This document shows, piece by piece, positions 7,174 through 17,793 of a stretch of DNA of 64,000 nucleotides. Made by a program: the position numbers and the translations under genes. The stretch comes from Photobacterium carnosum (GTDB taxonomy: Bacteria > Pseudomonadota > Gammaproteobacteria > Enterobacterales > Vibrionaceae): positions 1-64,000 of the forward strand of contig NZ_NPIB01000013.1 in the NCBI RefSeq assembly GCF_002849605.1, written 5' to 3'. Within the stretch, counting starts at the first letter, position 1, and each line of letters begins with the position of its first letter. Below the pieces are notes generated by a model. That model made no database searches and was not told where the DNA came from. It saw only the letters and a list, made by a program, of their open reading frames with translations.

Positions 7174-8577
7174 TTAAGCTGCTGATTCTTCGCCATCTAA
7201 GTTAATGGTTTCATCACTATTAAAAATAGCCATGTCGGTTTCGCCCATTACTTTACTGGTGATTACACCTGCGGTGATTGAACCTGATACGTTAAGTGCA
7301 GTACGACCCATATCAATAAGCGGCTCGATTGAAATTAAAAGACCGGCAAGTGCCACTGGCATATCCATTGCTGATAGTACTATTAATGCTGCAAATGTTG
7401 CGCCACCACCAATACCTGCCACCCCAAAAGAACTCACGGTAATAATTGTGACTAAAGTACATAGAAAGCCGAAATCCATTGGGTTGATACCCACAGTTGG
7501 TGCAATCATCACTGCAAGCATGGCAGGGTAAATACCCGCACAACCATTTTGACCAATGGTTGAACCAAAAGAGGCGGAGAAGTTAGCAATTCCAGACGGA
7601 ACACCGAGGCATTTTTCTTGGGTTTGCACGTTCATTGGAATTGAACCTGCACTGGTGCGAGATGTGAAAGCAAAAGCCAGCACTGGAATGATTTTTTTAA
7701 AATGGCGTACTGGGTTAAGACCAACAATGGCAACAAGTGCTAAGTGAATCATAAACATTAAAATTAAGGCGGCATATGAAGCAAAAACGAAGTTGGCAAG
7801 GTTTACAATATCGGTGTAGTTAGAGCCTGAAATAACCTTGGTCATTAGTGCTAATACGCCAAATGGGGTTAGACGTAATACTAACGTTACCATACGCATA
7901 ACAATCGCTTGAGTGACTTTAATAAAGCCTTCAAATTGGGCGAAGATTTCAGGTTTTTTCTTGGCAATACCCGTTGCAGATAAGCCAATAAAAATAGAGA
8001 AGATAACAACAGCAATAGTTGAAGTACGACGCGCACCCGTCATGTCTAAGAATGGGTTGGCAGGAATAAACTCAATCACTAATTTAGCAAACGACATTGC
8101 TTCTACATTAGAAAGGGTTGATTCAAGGCTTTTCGCACGCGCCATTTCAGCGGCACCTGATGTAAGCCCTTCTGCGGTAAGGCCAAAAAGGTTAGCCATT
8201 AGGATACCAACACAAGCGGCAATCATGGTGGTAACAATCAGCACCCCAAGGGTGAGACTGCTTATTTTTCCTAATGAAGTGCCACCATTTAGTTTAAGAA
8301 TGGCAGAGATGATAGATACCATCACTAATGGAATAATGATCATTTGTAGCAGACGCACATAACCAACGCCGACAATATCAAAATATTCAATTGATGTTTT
8401 GATGACCTCAGAGCCAGCACCATAAAAGACTTGTAGCGCAGCACCAAAGGCAATACCTAAACCTAGACCAGCAAACACACGTTTAGTAAAACTGTAGTGT
8501 TTATTTTGCATATGATATAGAAATGCTATCAAGCCAACAAATATGGCGAGGTTCGTTACAATACCTAAAGTCATCAT
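7174..8577 (-). CDS. tcyP: L-cystine:cation symporter TcyP
   Basis: 467 aa. It matches E. coli TcyP (YdjN, 463 aa) along its length: FDIVGVGYVRLLQMIIIPLVM near residue 65, NLFGLTAEGL near 130, PFGVLALMTKVISGSNY near 240, and SASFGSTIGQNGCAGIYPAMLAVMIAPTVGINP near 335-365 with the GIGGGATFAALIVL hairpin. It is a DAACS-fold symporter importing cystine across the inner membrane. Two adjacent Met codons (8577 and 8574) could start it. It is followed by the disulfide-reductase-like gene, a plausible import-and-reduce pairing. Confidence 0.9.
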   Translation of the reverse strand: MMTLGIVTNLAIFVGLIAFLYHMQNKHYSFTKRVFAGLGLGIAFGAALQVFYGAGSEVIKTSIEYFDIVGVGYVRLLQMIIIPLVMVSIISAILKLNGGTSLGKISSLTLGVLIVTTMIAACVGILMANLFGLTAEGLTSGAAEMARAKSLESTLSNVEAMSFAKLVIEFIPANPFLDMTGARRTSTIAVVIFSIFIGLSATGIAKKKPEIFAQFEGFIKVTQAIVMRMVTLVLRLTPFGVLALMTKVISGSNYTDIVNLANFVFASYAALILMFMIHLALVAIVGLNPVRHFKKIIPVLAFAFTSRTSAGSIPMNVQTQEKCLGVPSGIANFSASFGSTIGQNGCAGIYPAMLAVMIAPTVGINPMDFGFLCTLVTIITVSSFGVAGIGGGATFAALIVLSAMDMPVALAGLLISIEPLIDMGRTALNVSGSITAGVITSKVMGETDMAIFNSDETINLDGEESAA

Positions 8578-8866
8578 GAGTCCTTCATATCAAATAAAAA
8601 AATGGGTTATTTTTATTGTTCCTATCTATTTAGGGTTAAATTTTGCTGGTTTTATGAATAATTACAAGCAAATTAACGCAATCAATGTAAGTGATATTGT
8701 CAGAAGGGAAAACGATCAAGATCGCTAATTATGAACGAGAGATGAATATTTGTTTATAAAATTAGAGTTTGCAGCGGAGCTAGATCAACATTCAACAACC
8801 TATTAACAAGCGGTCGTAAGGTGATAGGTTTGGTGTTCTATAAAGCGGGGGGATGTGTAAAAAAAG
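8578..8866. other. Intergenic region upstream of tcyP
   Basis: The gap between the tcyP start and the metG terminator holds the tcyP promoter region and no supportable gene. Short open stretches run through it without a ribosome binding site. Confidence 0.5.
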
Positions 8867-8899
8867 ATAAAAAAATACCGATAACAGTGTTATCGGTAT
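8867..8899 (-). terminator. metG terminator
   Basis: ATACCGATAA (8875-8884) pairs with TTATCGGTAT (8890-8899), and an A run at 8868-8875 reads as U's downstream on the minus strand. It lies directly after the metG stop. Confidence 0.9.
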
Positions 8900-8922
8900 C
8901 GAGAATTAAGATGCAGTGTAAA

Positions 8923-10965
8923 TTACATTACACGCATACCTGGCTGAGCACCTTCATGAGGTTCTAAGATCCATAGATCTTTACCACCAGGGCCCGCTGC
9001 AAGGATCATACCTTCAGACATGCCGAATTTCATTTTACGCGGTTTTAGGTTAGCAACCATTACCGTCATTTTACCAACAAGCTCTTCTGGTGTGTAAGCT
9101 GATTTAATACCAGAGAATACTTGACGCATTTCACCACCGATATCCAATTGGAATTTCAGTAGTTTGTCTGCTTTTGGCACCGCTTCACAAGAAACAATTT
9201 TAGCGATACGCATATCAATTTTAGCAAAATCATCAAACTCGATTTCAGCTTCAATTGGCTCATCTGTTAATGGGCTTTTTGGTTGGGCCGCTTCAATCGC
9301 TGCTTTATCAGCCGCTGCTTCTTCTTTAGATGCTTCAACCATTGCCGCAACATGTGCAGGATCGATACGATTAAACAATGCCTTGAACTTAGTAACTTCA
9401 TGGTTTGTTAATGGTGTTTCGATGCTTTCCCACGTTAGCGTTTCATTTAAGAAAGCTTCAGTACGCTCGGTAAGTTTTGGCATTACAGGTTTTAGGTAAG
9501 CCATTAATACGCGGAACAGGTTGATACCAACAGTACAGATTTCCTGTAGCTCTTGATCTTTACCTTCTTGTTTCGCCACAACCCAAGGTGCTTTTTCATC
9601 AACATACTGGTTAGCTTTATCAGCCAGTGCGGTGATTTCACGAATAGCGCGACTGTATTCACGGTTTTCATAAAGATCACCAATACGTGTTGCTGCGCCA
9701 ACGAATTCAGCGTAAAGCTCAGGCTCTGAAAAATTCTCAGATAACATGCCGTCAAAACGCTTAGCAATAAAGCCTGCGTTACGTGATGCTAGGTTAACAA
9801 TCTTGTTCACAACATCGCTGTTTACGCGTTGAGTGAAATCTTCAAGATTAAGGTCGAGATCATCAATACGGTTGTTTAGTTTTGCTGCGTAGTAGTAACG
9901 TAGGCATTCAGGATCAAGGTGGTTTAAGTAAGTACCCGCCTTGATAAATGTACCTTTAGACTTCGACATCTTCGCGCCATTTACCGTTACGTAACCATGT
10001 ACGAATACGTTATTTGGCTTACGGAAACCAGCGCCATCTAGCATTGCAGGCCAGAATAGGCTGTGGAAGTAAACAATGTCTTTACCGATGAAGTGGTAAA
10101 GCTCTGTTGAACTGTCTTTGTTCCAGAACTCGTCAAAATCAAGATCATCGCGCTTATCACAAAGGTTCTTAAATGAACCCATGTAGCCGATTGGTGCATC
10201 TAGCCATACGTAGAAGTATTTGCCAGGTTCGCCAGGGATCTCAAAACCGAAGTAAGGTGCATCACGAGAAATATCCCACTGGTGTAGGCCAGACTCGAAC
10301 CACTCTTGCATCTTGTTTGATGTTTCATCTTGAAGTGCACCAGATTTAGTCCACGCTTTTAGCATGTCTTCAAACTGTGGCAAATCAAAGAAGAAATGCT
10401 CTGAATCTTTCATGATTGGTGTTGCGCCAGACACTGCTGATTTTGGATTAATCAGATCAGTTGGGCTGTAGGTTTCACCACAGTTATCACAGTTATCACC
10501 GTATTGATCTTCAGCTTTACACTTAGGGCATGTGCCTTTTACAAAGCGATCAGGTAAGAACATTTCTTTCTCAGGGTCAAATAACTGAGAAATAGTACGG
10601 CTAGTAATAAAGCCTTTGTCTTTTAGCTGGGTGTAAACAAAAGAAGCAAGTTCACGGTTTTCAGGTGAATGCGTGCTGTGGTAGTTGCTAAAGTTAATAT
10701 CAAAACCAGCGAAGTCAGCTTGGTGTTCTTTGCTTACTTCTGCAATCATTTGCTCAGGTTCTACACCCATCTGCTGTGCCTTAAGCATGATTGGAGTGCC
10801 GTGTGCGTCGTCTGCACAGATGAAATGAACTTCATTGCCACGAAGGCGCTGGTAGCGAACCCAAATATCCGCTTGAACATGCTCTAGCATGTGACCTAAG
10901 TGGATAGAACCGTTAGCGTACGGCAGGGCGCAGGTCACCAGAATTTTTCTTGGATTAGCAGCCAT
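8923..10965 (-). CDS. metG: Methionyl-tRNA synthetase
   Basis: 680 aa, the long class with a C-terminal tRNA-binding domain. It charges tRNA-Met in the cytoplasm. The HIGH-type signature [12 protein letters not shown] (about 15-26), the zinc knuckle [17 protein letters not shown] (about 144-160), the KMSKSKGT signature (about 334-341) and the C-terminal EMAP/Trbp111-like domain from about 580 ([15 protein letters not shown], then [15 protein letters not shown]) are visible. It is divergent from mrp, as in other Vibrionaceae and enterics. Confidence 0.98.
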   Translation of the reverse strand: MAANPRKILVTCALPYANGSIHLGHMLEHVQADIWVRYQRLRGNEVHFICADDAHGTPIMLKAQQMGVEPEQMIAEVSKEHQADFAGFDINFSNYHSTHSPENRELASFVYTQLKDKGFITSRTISQLFDPEKEMFLPDRFVKGTCPKCKAEDQYGDNCDNCGETYSPTDLINPKSAVSGATPIMKDSEHFFFDLPQFEDMLKAWTKSGALQDETSNKMQEWFESGLHQWDISRDAPYFGFEIPGEPGKYFYVWLDAPIGYMGSFKNLCDKRDDLDFDEFWNKDSSTELYHFIGKDIVYFHSLFWPAMLDGAGFRKPNNVFVHGYVTVNGAKMSKSKGTFIKAGTYLNHLDPECLRYYYAAKLNNRIDDLDLNLEDFTQRVNSDVVNKIVNLASRNAGFIAKRFDGMLSENFSEPELYAEFVGAATRIGDLYENREYSRAIREITALADKANQYVDEKAPWVVAKQEGKDQELQEICTVGINLFRVLMAYLKPVMPKLTERTEAFLNETLTWESIETPLTNHEVTKFKALFNRIDPAHVAAMVEASKEEAAADKAAIEAAQPKSPLTDEPIEAEIEFDDFAKIDMRIAKIVSCEAVPKADKLLKFQLDIGGEMRQVFSGIKSAYTPEELVGKMTVMVANLKPRKMKFGMSEGMILAAGPGGKDLWILEPHEGAQPGMRVM

Positions 10966-11224
10966 AATTACTTCTTTCGCTCATGATGGGTAAAAAAACA
11001 TAGCTGCAAATACTACCTGATGGACAGCATATTGACTAGCGTCAGATACTGATTTATCTGTTTTAGGACGGGGGAAATCGGGCAGAAAGGGTACTTTGGT
11101 GGTAGCATGATAAAAAAGAGGAAGATATTACCCCGCAGCATCAACGTTACTGGTTGTTTTCTATACTAATACTGTGACGTAGATGTTGTTAATAAGTGAT
11201 GACATTTATGTGGAGTGCTAATTT

Positions 11225-12313
11225 ATGGCAATAGAAACAAACCATTTCGATAGCGTTGGGGATATTCGCCAATGGCTAAATCAATTTGAACATCCACTAT
11301 TGAGCGTGGAATGGGCTGATGTGCCGCATTTTGTCTCGGTATCAGCTGACGGTGTTATCATCATCACAATCCCATTTGCAGCCAATGAATTAGCGCAACA
11401 ATTACGCCTATGGATTGCAGAGCAGCAACAACAAGGTATTGTGAATTCAGCGTTAAATTTTGATGTTCGCTGTCGAGTGGCAACGTTAGCTGTGGCTGAC
11501 AAACAACCACTTAACGGGGTTAAAAACATTATTGTTGTGAGCTCTGCTAAAGGCGGTGTGGGTAAGTCTACAACGTCGGTTAACTTAGCTTTGGGTTTAC
11601 AGCAACAAGGTGCCAAAGTCGGCCTATTAGATGCGGATATTTATGGTCCATCAGTCCCGATGATGTTGGGTGCAATGGATGAAAAACCACAATCATCTGA
11701 TGGCAAGATGATGTTGCCAATAGAAGCACATGGTTTATATACCAACTCAGTGGGTTATTTAGTGCCAGCAGAAAGTGCCACTATTTGGCGTGGTCCTATG
11801 GCATCGAAAGCATTGTCGCAAATTATCACTGAAACATGGTGGCCTGATCTGGATTACCTTGTGATTGATATGCCACCAGGTACGGGTGATATTCAATTAA
11901 CATTATCACAGCAAATTCCAGTTACTGGCGCGATAGTGGTGACAACGCCGCAAGACTTAGCGTTAGCTGATGCGATTAAAGGCATTAGTATGTTCAATAA
12001 AGTCGATGTACCTGTGCTCGGTATTGTTGAAAATATGAGTTATCACATTTGTAGCAATTGTGGTCATCAAGAGCATATTTTTGGTACGGGTGGCGCGGCT
12101 AAAATGGCACAAGATTATGCAGTACCGTTATTGGCACAATTGCCATTAGATATCAAAATTCGTCAAGATATTGATAACGGTACACCAACCGTTATTGCAT
12201 CGCCTGAATCAGAACAAGCGGCAGCATACATTATGTTAGCAGCCAATATTGCTAGTCGACTATATTGGCAAGGTGAAACGGTTGCTGAGCAGATTACTAT
12301 TCGTACAATGTAA
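11225..12313 (+). CDS. apbC: Iron-sulfur cluster carrier protein ApbC/Mrp
   Basis: 362 aa, Mrp/NBP35 family P-loop ATPase that binds and transfers Fe-S clusters in the cytosol. A short N-terminal MIP18/DUF59-like segment (1-95) precedes the deviant Walker A KGGVGKST (109-116). The CxxC cluster ligands are in YHICSNCGHQ (near 278-283). IDMPPGTGDIQL is the conserved switch region. A GGAG ribosome binding site lies upstream. It is divergently transcribed from metG. Confidence 0.96.
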   Translation: MAIETNHFDSVGDIRQWLNQFEHPLLSVEWADVPHFVSVSADGVIIITIPFAANELAQQLRLWIAEQQQQGIVNSALNFDVRCRVATLAVADKQPLNGVKNIIVVSSAKGGVGKSTTSVNLALGLQQQGAKVGLLDADIYGPSVPMMLGAMDEKPQSSDGKMMLPIEAHGLYTNSVGYLVPAESATIWRGPMASKALSQIITETWWPDLDYLVIDMPPGTGDIQLTLSQQIPVTGAIVVTTPQDLALADAIKGISMFNKVDVPVLGIVENMSYHICSNCGHQEHIFGTGGAAKMAQDYAVPLLAQLPLDIKIRQDIDNGTPTVIASPESEQAAAYIMLAANIASRLYWQGETVAEQITIRTM

Positions 12314-12352
12314 CGGTTAATCAAACAAAACCCGTTGATATTATAATCAGAT

Positions 12353-12387
12353 ATGACAGATGCCTCATTTTTACTGGTATCTGTCAT
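12353..12387 (+). terminator. Long hairpin between mrp and udk
   Basis: ATGACAGATGCC (12353-12364) pairs with GGTATCTGTCAT (12376-12387) with one G-U pair. No U tract follows, so it is a terminator or attenuator only by position. Confidence 0.5.
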
Positions 12388-12462
12388 AGCAACTGCTTAT
12401 AATCGGAGGGTTTAATTTATCCAAATTCGCCTTGCTACGTGGTCTAATAGGTACTTTCTGAT

Positions 12463-13107
12463 ATGTCTGAAACTTCACACCAATGCGTTATTATCGGTAT
12501 TGCAGGCGCTTCTGCTTCCGGTAAAAGTCTGATTGCCAGTACAGTTTATAAAGAGTTAAAAGAGAAAGTCGGCGATCATCAGATCGGTGTAATCACGGAA
12601 GATTGTTACTATAACGATCAAAGCCACCTATCAATGGAGGATCGTGTTAAAACTAATTACGATCATCCAAGTGCACTAGATCATAATTTATTATGTGATC
12701 ATTTAGAGCAGTTAATGAAAGGTGAAGCAGTAGAAGTACCACAATATAGCTACAACGAGCATACTCGTTTACAAGAAAGCACCACGATGACACCGAAAAA
12801 AGTGATCATTTTAGAAGGTATTTTATTGTTAACTGAGCCTCGTTTGCGTGACATTATGCATGCTAGTATCTTTATGGATACGCCATTGGATATCTGTTTA
12901 TTACGTCGTTTACAACGTGATGTTGCTGAGCGTGGTCGTACAATGGAATCAGTCTTGATTCAATATCAAAAAACAGTACGTCCAATGTTCATGCAGTTTA
13001 TTGAACCATCAAAACAATATGCAGATATTATTGTTCCTCGTGGTGGTAAGAACCGTATCGCAATTGATGTGTTAAAAGCACATATCGCTAAATTGCTACG
13101 TTCGTAA
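12463..13107 (+). CDS. udk: Uridine kinase
   Basis: 214 aa, the usual length. It phosphorylates uridine and cytidine to UMP and CMP in pyrimidine salvage. P-loop GASASGKS at 15-22; [10 protein letters not shown] (near 47) and DHPSALD (near 67) are the family's substrate-binding segments; [12 protein letters not shown] is the lid arginine block. Downstream of mrp and followed by its own terminator. Confidence 0.97.
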   Translation: MSETSHQCVIIGIAGASASGKSLIASTVYKELKEKVGDHQIGVITEDCYYNDQSHLSMEDRVKTNYDHPSALDHNLLCDHLEQLMKGEAVEVPQYSYNEHTRLQESTTMTPKKVIILEGILLLTEPRLRDIMHASIFMDTPLDICLLRRLQRDVAERGRTMESVLIQYQKTVRPMFMQFIEPSKQYADIIVPRGGKNRIAIDVLKAHIAKLLRS

Positions 13108-13118
13108 TGATTTAAAAT

Positions 13119-13152
13119 AAATAAGGCTGACAATATGTCAGCCTTATTTTTA
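13119..13152 (+). terminator. udk terminator
   Basis: A 14-bp stem (ATAAGGCTGACA with TGTCAGCCTTAT plus flanking A/T pairs), loop ATA, then a T tract. Confidence 0.93.
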
Positions 13153-13294
13153 TAGTTATAATTGTTGGTTATAACCCCGTCACCCGTTGCTGAACCATCA
13201 ACGACATTAAGTCTTACTGATGTGTTTTGTTATACCACTCTCATGTGCTAAGCACTGACAGGATAGAGTGTGTATTATGCAGGAGAGAGATTAA

Positions 13295-13888
13295 ATGAGA
13301 CTTTGCGATAGAGATATCAGGGCTTACCTTGATGAAGGCAAAATCAGCATTGAACCACGACCATCTGATGATTGTATAAGTGGCCTAACGATTGATGTAA
13401 GCCTTGGGAATAATTTCCGCGTCTTTAATGATCATGGTGCGCCATTTATTGATCTATCCGGTAAAAAAGAAGATGTCGCCACTCAACTTGAAAAAGTAAT
13501 GAGTGATGAGATTATTGTCGCAGAAGAAGAAGCCTTTTTTCTTCATCCGGGTCAGCTTGCACTAGCGGTTACTCATGAGTCAGTGACATTACCCGATAAC
13601 ATTGTTGGTTGGTTAGACGGTCGTTCATCATTAGCGCGTTTAGGCTTAATGGTGCATGTAACTGCGCATCGTATTGATCCCGGTTGGTCAGGACGTATTG
13701 TGCTTGAATTTTATAATTCAGGTCGTTTACCATTAGCGTTACGACCACATATGCCTATTGGTGCGTTAAGTTTTGAGACCTTATCGGGTCCGGCGGAAAA
13801 ACCGTATAACAAGCGTGTTGATGCGAAATATAAAAATCAGCAAGGTGCGGTAGCAAGTCGTATTAATGAAGACGACAAGCAACGTTAA
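13295..13888 (+). CDS. dcd: dCTP deaminase
   Basis: 197 aa. It converts dCTP to dUTP, the main route to dTMP precursors in enterobacteria. It shows the trimeric dUTPase/Dcd fold signatures [24 protein letters not shown] (about 109-132) and [18 protein letters not shown], with the HRIDPGW and LEFYN catalytic/binding blocks intact. A strong AGGAG ribosome binding site precedes the ATG. Confidence 0.97.
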   Translation: MRLCDRDIRAYLDEGKISIEPRPSDDCISGLTIDVSLGNNFRVFNDHGAPFIDLSGKKEDVATQLEKVMSDEIIVAEEEAFFLHPGQLALAVTHESVTLPDNIVGWLDGRSSLARLGLMVHVTAHRIDPGWSGRIVLEFYNSGRLPLALRPHMPIGALSFETLSGPAEKPYNKRVDAKYKNQQGAVASRINEDDKQR

Positions 13889-13932
13889 TCTTTTTAGATG
13901 CTAATTATTGTTGTTATCGTCAAAAGTTTATT

Positions 13933-13960
13933 AAAGGCAGCCTTCGGGTTGCCTTTTGTT
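13933..13960 (+). terminator. dcd terminator
   Basis: AAAGGCAGCC, a TTCG tetraloop and GGTTGCCTTT form a stable stem with one G-U pair, followed by TTGTTT. Confidence 0.88.
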
Positions 13961-14097
13961 TAGCTATTATGTTTATGATGAACTAATCTTGGTGTCAATG
14001 GTCTTAATGACATTGATTTATAAGGTTAATTTTAAACAAATTATTTTTGCATAGTCCACTATGAATGGTGACGTTCTATGCATATCCGAGGGGCATA

Positions 14098-16203
14098 ATG
14101 AAAAAAATACTGTATATATTACTCGGGCTGATTTTATTAGTCGTGATTGGTATTGGCGCGCTAGTTACCTTTGTTAACCCTAATCAGTTTAAGCCGTTGC
14201 TGACTGAACAAGTTAAAAAAATGACGGGGCGAGACTTAGTTATTAATGGTGATATTAACTGGCGTTTTTTCCCTACATTAGGATTAAGTGTTGGTGAAAC
14301 TGAATTTCGAAATCCCAAGGGGTTTGCTGAGCCTAATTTAGTGCAGTTTAAACAAGCAGACTTATCAGTATCAGTTTTACCGTTATTGTCTCAACATCTT
14401 GATATTGGTGAAATGCGTTTAGATGGTGCGCATGTTTTTGTTCAAACTTTAGCAAATGGTCATACTAACCTTGATGGTTTAATGGCTAAAAAAGCAGAAG
14501 CTGAAACAACAACGACAAAAAATACGATCACGAATCATGATCAAAAGGCACAGTGGAAAGTATCAGTTGCAGGTATTAAGTTAGTTAATGCGAGTGCCGA
14601 TGTACGTAATGATCAAACCAAGATGGTTGCACAACTTAATCACGTTAATTTCACGCTTGATAGCTTTCAGCCACAAACATGGACTAAAGCAACCTTTAAT
14701 GTGCAAGGCCATGTCAACGCATTAACCTTTAGTGCGCAGGGTAGTACCGATCTTAATTTAGCGGCTAATTATAAGAATGTTAAGTTAAAAGCATTATCGG
14801 CTACCATGAGTATGATCGATGGCAATCTTGATATCAAAAATGCACAATTAGGGCTTGATCAATTTACACTGGGTCAGTGGTCAAATGTGACTTTTTCAGT
14901 GGATGGTAAAGTACCCAATCTAAACTTTGATACTCATGGTGTTGCTAAAATGAAATTAGCGCCAGATCATAATGTTATTACGGTTCAAGGACTGAAAATA
15001 ACTAATGATTTAGTGGGTAAAATGCTGCCTCGTCCAACAATAAATTTAGTGGTTGATGCTGATGCAACATATGATATTAGTCAAAAATTAGCATTAATCA
15101 GTCAGGTTACTATTAATGCTAACGGCACAAAAGTAGCCGGCTCTGGTTCATATTTAGCCGCTGCAATTCCGGATATTCGTTTTGCATTATCAAGCGATAA
15201 TATTGATGTTGATAGTTGGTTGCCTACAAAATCAGTTGCTACAAATAATAATACGGCAAAAGCGGCGGCTGCGATGAATTCGCCTGCTAATACCAATTTT
15301 AATACCAAGACAGATATTTCTACGCAAGAACCTGATCTTAGTGCGCTAAAAAATATCGATTTGGCGGGTATGATAGCGATTAAGCAGTTAACGGTAGATA
15401 ATGCTGATATAGCGAATGTTAAGGTTGTGACCTCGGTAAAACAAGGTATTGCGACCATCAATCGTTTTGAAGCTAATTTATATGGCGGTAAGGTAACAGG
15501 TAGTGCTTCCATTGATGTCAATAGTACTTTACCGAGATACCATTTAAAAAATACTGTATCTAATGTGGATCTATTACCATTATTAAAAGCAGTTGCAAAT
15601 AATAAGCTACTTGCTGGTAAAGCTAATATCACCACAGATTTACGTGGACATGGTTTATCTGAAGCGAATATTCGCCATAATATTGTAGGTTCGATTAAGG
15701 TTAATGTTTCAGATGGTTCGGTGTATGGGGTTAATATTCCAGATTTACTGCGCAATGCGAAAGCTAAATTAAAAGGCGAAGCTGAAACTGATACTGCAAA
15801 GAAAACAGATTTTTCAGCATTAACTGCGACCTTAAAATTAGATCATGGCATTGCAGCAACGGATAACTTCCATTTAGCATCACCGTTAATTGCAATTGTA
15901 GGTCAAGGTAAAACCAGTCTTGTTAATGAAAGTATTGATCTGATGATTAATTCTGAGATTGTTGCTAGTGGTAAAGGACTGGATAAAATCAAAGGTATTG
16001 CCGTTCCTATTCATGTTACTGGTACTTGGCAACAGCCTAAATATAACTTAAATATTAAAGACTTATTTAAGAATAATGCAGAGCTAGAGAGTAAAGCTAA
16101 GAAAGAAATCAATCGAGGCTTAGAAAAATTGTTTGGCGATAAAGCAAAAGATGACAATATTAAAAATGTCGCAGATAAACTACTGAAAGGGTTATTTAAT
16201 TAA
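14098..16203 (+). CDS. asmA: AsmA-family protein
   Basis: About 701 aa. The chosen start (MKKILYILLGLILLVVIGIG) follows a GAGGGG ribosome binding site; an in-frame ATG 33 bp upstream lacks one. An N-terminal signal anchor (4-24) is followed by the AsmA domain (FKPLLTEQVKKMTGRDLVINGDINWRFFPTLGLSVG) and a long beta-rich periplasmic region ending in the AsmA_2-like C-terminus with AKLKGEAETDTAKKTDFSALTATL. AsmA proteins are TAMB/VPS13-like and linked to outer-membrane biogenesis and phospholipid transport between membranes. It follows dcd as in enterics. Confidence 0.93.
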   Translation: MKKILYILLGLILLVVIGIGALVTFVNPNQFKPLLTEQVKKMTGRDLVINGDINWRFFPTLGLSVGETEFRNPKGFAEPNLVQFKQADLSVSVLPLLSQHLDIGEMRLDGAHVFVQTLANGHTNLDGLMAKKAEAETTTTKNTITNHDQKAQWKVSVAGIKLVNASADVRNDQTKMVAQLNHVNFTLDSFQPQTWTKATFNVQGHVNALTFSAQGSTDLNLAANYKNVKLKALSATMSMIDGNLDIKNAQLGLDQFTLGQWSNVTFSVDGKVPNLNFDTHGVAKMKLAPDHNVITVQGLKITNDLVGKMLPRPTINLVVDADATYDISQKLALISQVTINANGTKVAGSGSYLAAAIPDIRFALSSDNIDVDSWLPTKSVATNNNTAKAAAAMNSPANTNFNTKTDISTQEPDLSALKNIDLAGMIAIKQLTVDNADIANVKVVTSVKQGIATINRFEANLYGGKVTGSASIDVNSTLPRYHLKNTVSNVDLLPLLKAVANNKLLAGKANITTDLRGHGLSEANIRHNIVGSIKVNVSDGSVYGVNIPDLLRNAKAKLKGEAETDTAKKTDFSALTATLKLDHGIAATDNFHLASPLIAIVGQGKTSLVNESIDLMINSEIVASGKGLDKIKGIAVPIHVTGTWQQPKYNLNIKDLFKNNAELESKAKKEINRGLEKLFGDKAKDDNIKNVADKLLKGLFN

Positions 16204-16247
16204 TATTGACCAAGTAGTGCTATTGCTAACGTAAAGTATAATAGAAG

Positions 16248-16280
16248 AGGTTTGCTGTTATCGGCAAACCTTTTATTTTT
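16248..16280 (+). terminator. asmA terminator
   Basis: AGGTTTGC (16248-16255) and GCAAACCT (16264-16271), followed by a T-rich tract. Confidence 0.85.
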
Positions 16281-16395
16281 TAACTATATAATCAATTAAG
16301 TAGCAGGTATGTAACGGCTTGTTATTATTAGATTGGATTTGTTTTTATCCATGACTAATATTATTGAGTATTTTTATGGTACCAGCAGTAAAATT

Positions 16396-17370
16396 ATGAC
16401 TAATAAAACGATACCTTCTGAAAAATCGACGTTACTCTCTAAAATAAGGGGAGTAATAACCTTTGTCGGCAATGCCATCAAAGCCCTACCACCAATTGAC
16501 CATTTTATTCGCGCAGCAGATCGCTTTAATGATCGTTTAGGCAGCCAGTTTGGTGCAGCAATTACCTATTTCTCATTTTTATCACTAATACCCATTTTAA
16601 TGGTGCTGTTTGCTGCCGCAGGTTTTATTTTAGCGTCAAACCAAGTATTGCTGACAAACATTATTGATAAAATTGTTGCTGGGGTGACGGATCCAAATTT
16701 AGCGAATACTTTAAAGCAAATGGTACAAACGGCTATTAGCCAGCGTACAACCGTCGGTTTAAGTGGTTTGGCGATTGCACTCTATTCTGGTATTAGTTGG
16801 ATGGGCAACTTACGTGAAGCCGTACGGGCGCAAACTCGTGATGTGTGGGAGCGTAAACCGGAAGATAAAGAACATATTTTACTGCAATATTGTAAAGATC
16901 TTATTGGATTAACCGGATTGGTTGCAGCATTGATTTTTACGGTGGTATTAACGTCGGTTGCAGGTTCAGCACAAGCTATGATTGTTGATGCATTAGGCCT
17001 TGGCGGTATTACGTGGTTACGACCTGTATTAACGACGATTGCATTAACTATTTCTATTTTAGCGAACTATCTGATGTTTCTATGGATATTTTGGATGTTG
17101 CCTCGTCGCCGCTTTAACCGTAAGACATTAATGCAAGGAACGTTATTGGCAGCAATTGGTTTTGAAGCAATTAAGTTTGCGATGACATTCTTATTGCCTA
17201 AATTAGCTAGCTCACCATCAGGTGCGGCCTTTGGTTCTATTATTGGTTTAATGGCTTTCTTCTATTTCTTTGCACGATTGACCTTATTCTGTGCCGCTTG
17301 GATAGCAACAGCCAAAGAAAATCGACCTGATTATGATGTTGTCGTTGATGGTGCTATTGAAGAAGAATAG
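16396..17370 (+). CDS. yhjD: Inner-membrane protein YhjD (BrkB/YihY superfamily)
   Basis: 324 aa from the ATG at 16396; in-frame ATG (16351) and TTG (16333) codons lie upstream and none has a clear ribosome binding site. It is very close to E. coli YhjD: HFIRAADRFNDRLGSQFGAAITYFSFLSLIPILMV, LYSGISWMGNLREAVRAQTRDVWER and SPSGAAFGSIIGLMAFFYFFARLTLFCAAWIATA all match blocks of that protein. Six or so membrane helices. YhjD was linked in E. coli to lipid A precursor export in Kdo-deficient suppressors; the natural role is not firmly known. Own terminator follows. Confidence 0.9.
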   Translation: MTNKTIPSEKSTLLSKIRGVITFVGNAIKALPPIDHFIRAADRFNDRLGSQFGAAITYFSFLSLIPILMVLFAAAGFILASNQVLLTNIIDKIVAGVTDPNLANTLKQMVQTAISQRTTVGLSGLAIALYSGISWMGNLREAVRAQTRDVWERKPEDKEHILLQYCKDLIGLTGLVAALIFTVVLTSVAGSAQAMIVDALGLGGITWLRPVLTTIALTISILANYLMFLWIFWMLPRRRFNRKTLMQGTLLAAIGFEAIKFAMTFLLPKLASSPSGAAFGSIIGLMAFFYFFARLTLFCAAWIATAKENRPDYDVVVDGAIEEE

Positions 17371-17400
17371 CAAGATAGACATGGTTATTTTATAGTCATT

Positions 17401-17431
17401 AAAAAGGATAGCTTTGTCGCTATCCTTTTTT
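17401..17431 (+). terminator. yhjD terminator
   Basis: Perfect 12-bp stem AAAAAGGATAGC / GCTATCCTTTTT with a TTTGTC loop. Confidence 0.93.
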
Positions 17432-17793
17432 GGTTTTTACGATGTTGTTACAATATAAGCGTCATAGAATGCGGTATACAACAGTATTTATTGCATAATG
17501 ATGACTATTGGTATCGGAGTGTAAGTCATCGGTATGATTTATTTATCAGCTACTGCCTGAATAATGTTACTTAGTCGTGTTTTTTTTGTGATTATTAATA
17601 CTTTAACGAGTAAGTAAGTTGTTTTTATGGCGCAGTAGTTATTGGTGATAGTTCCCAGAAGTGAAATTTTGTGATTATTTCTATTACATAATATGATATT
17701 TATCAATATACCTGATTGATATAAGAGGCATTTTACTCCTAATAATAGGTACTTTGGTTAATAAAGTATCAATGATATATAAGGAGATAGGTC
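17432..17793. promoter_or_regulatory. dcu upstream region with a 7-7-7 dyad
   Basis: No gene is seen. The dyad TATCAAT (17701-17707), 7-bp spacer, ATTGATA (17715-17721) lies 72 bp before the dcu start and could bind an anaerobic or dicarboxylate regulator. It does not fit the FNR consensus (TTGAT-N4-ATCAA). Confidence 0.35.

Noticed and set aside
17660..17690. CRP site TGTGATTATTTCTATTACAT before dcu
   Set aside because: The second half is at the wrong distance for TGTGA-N6-TCACA.
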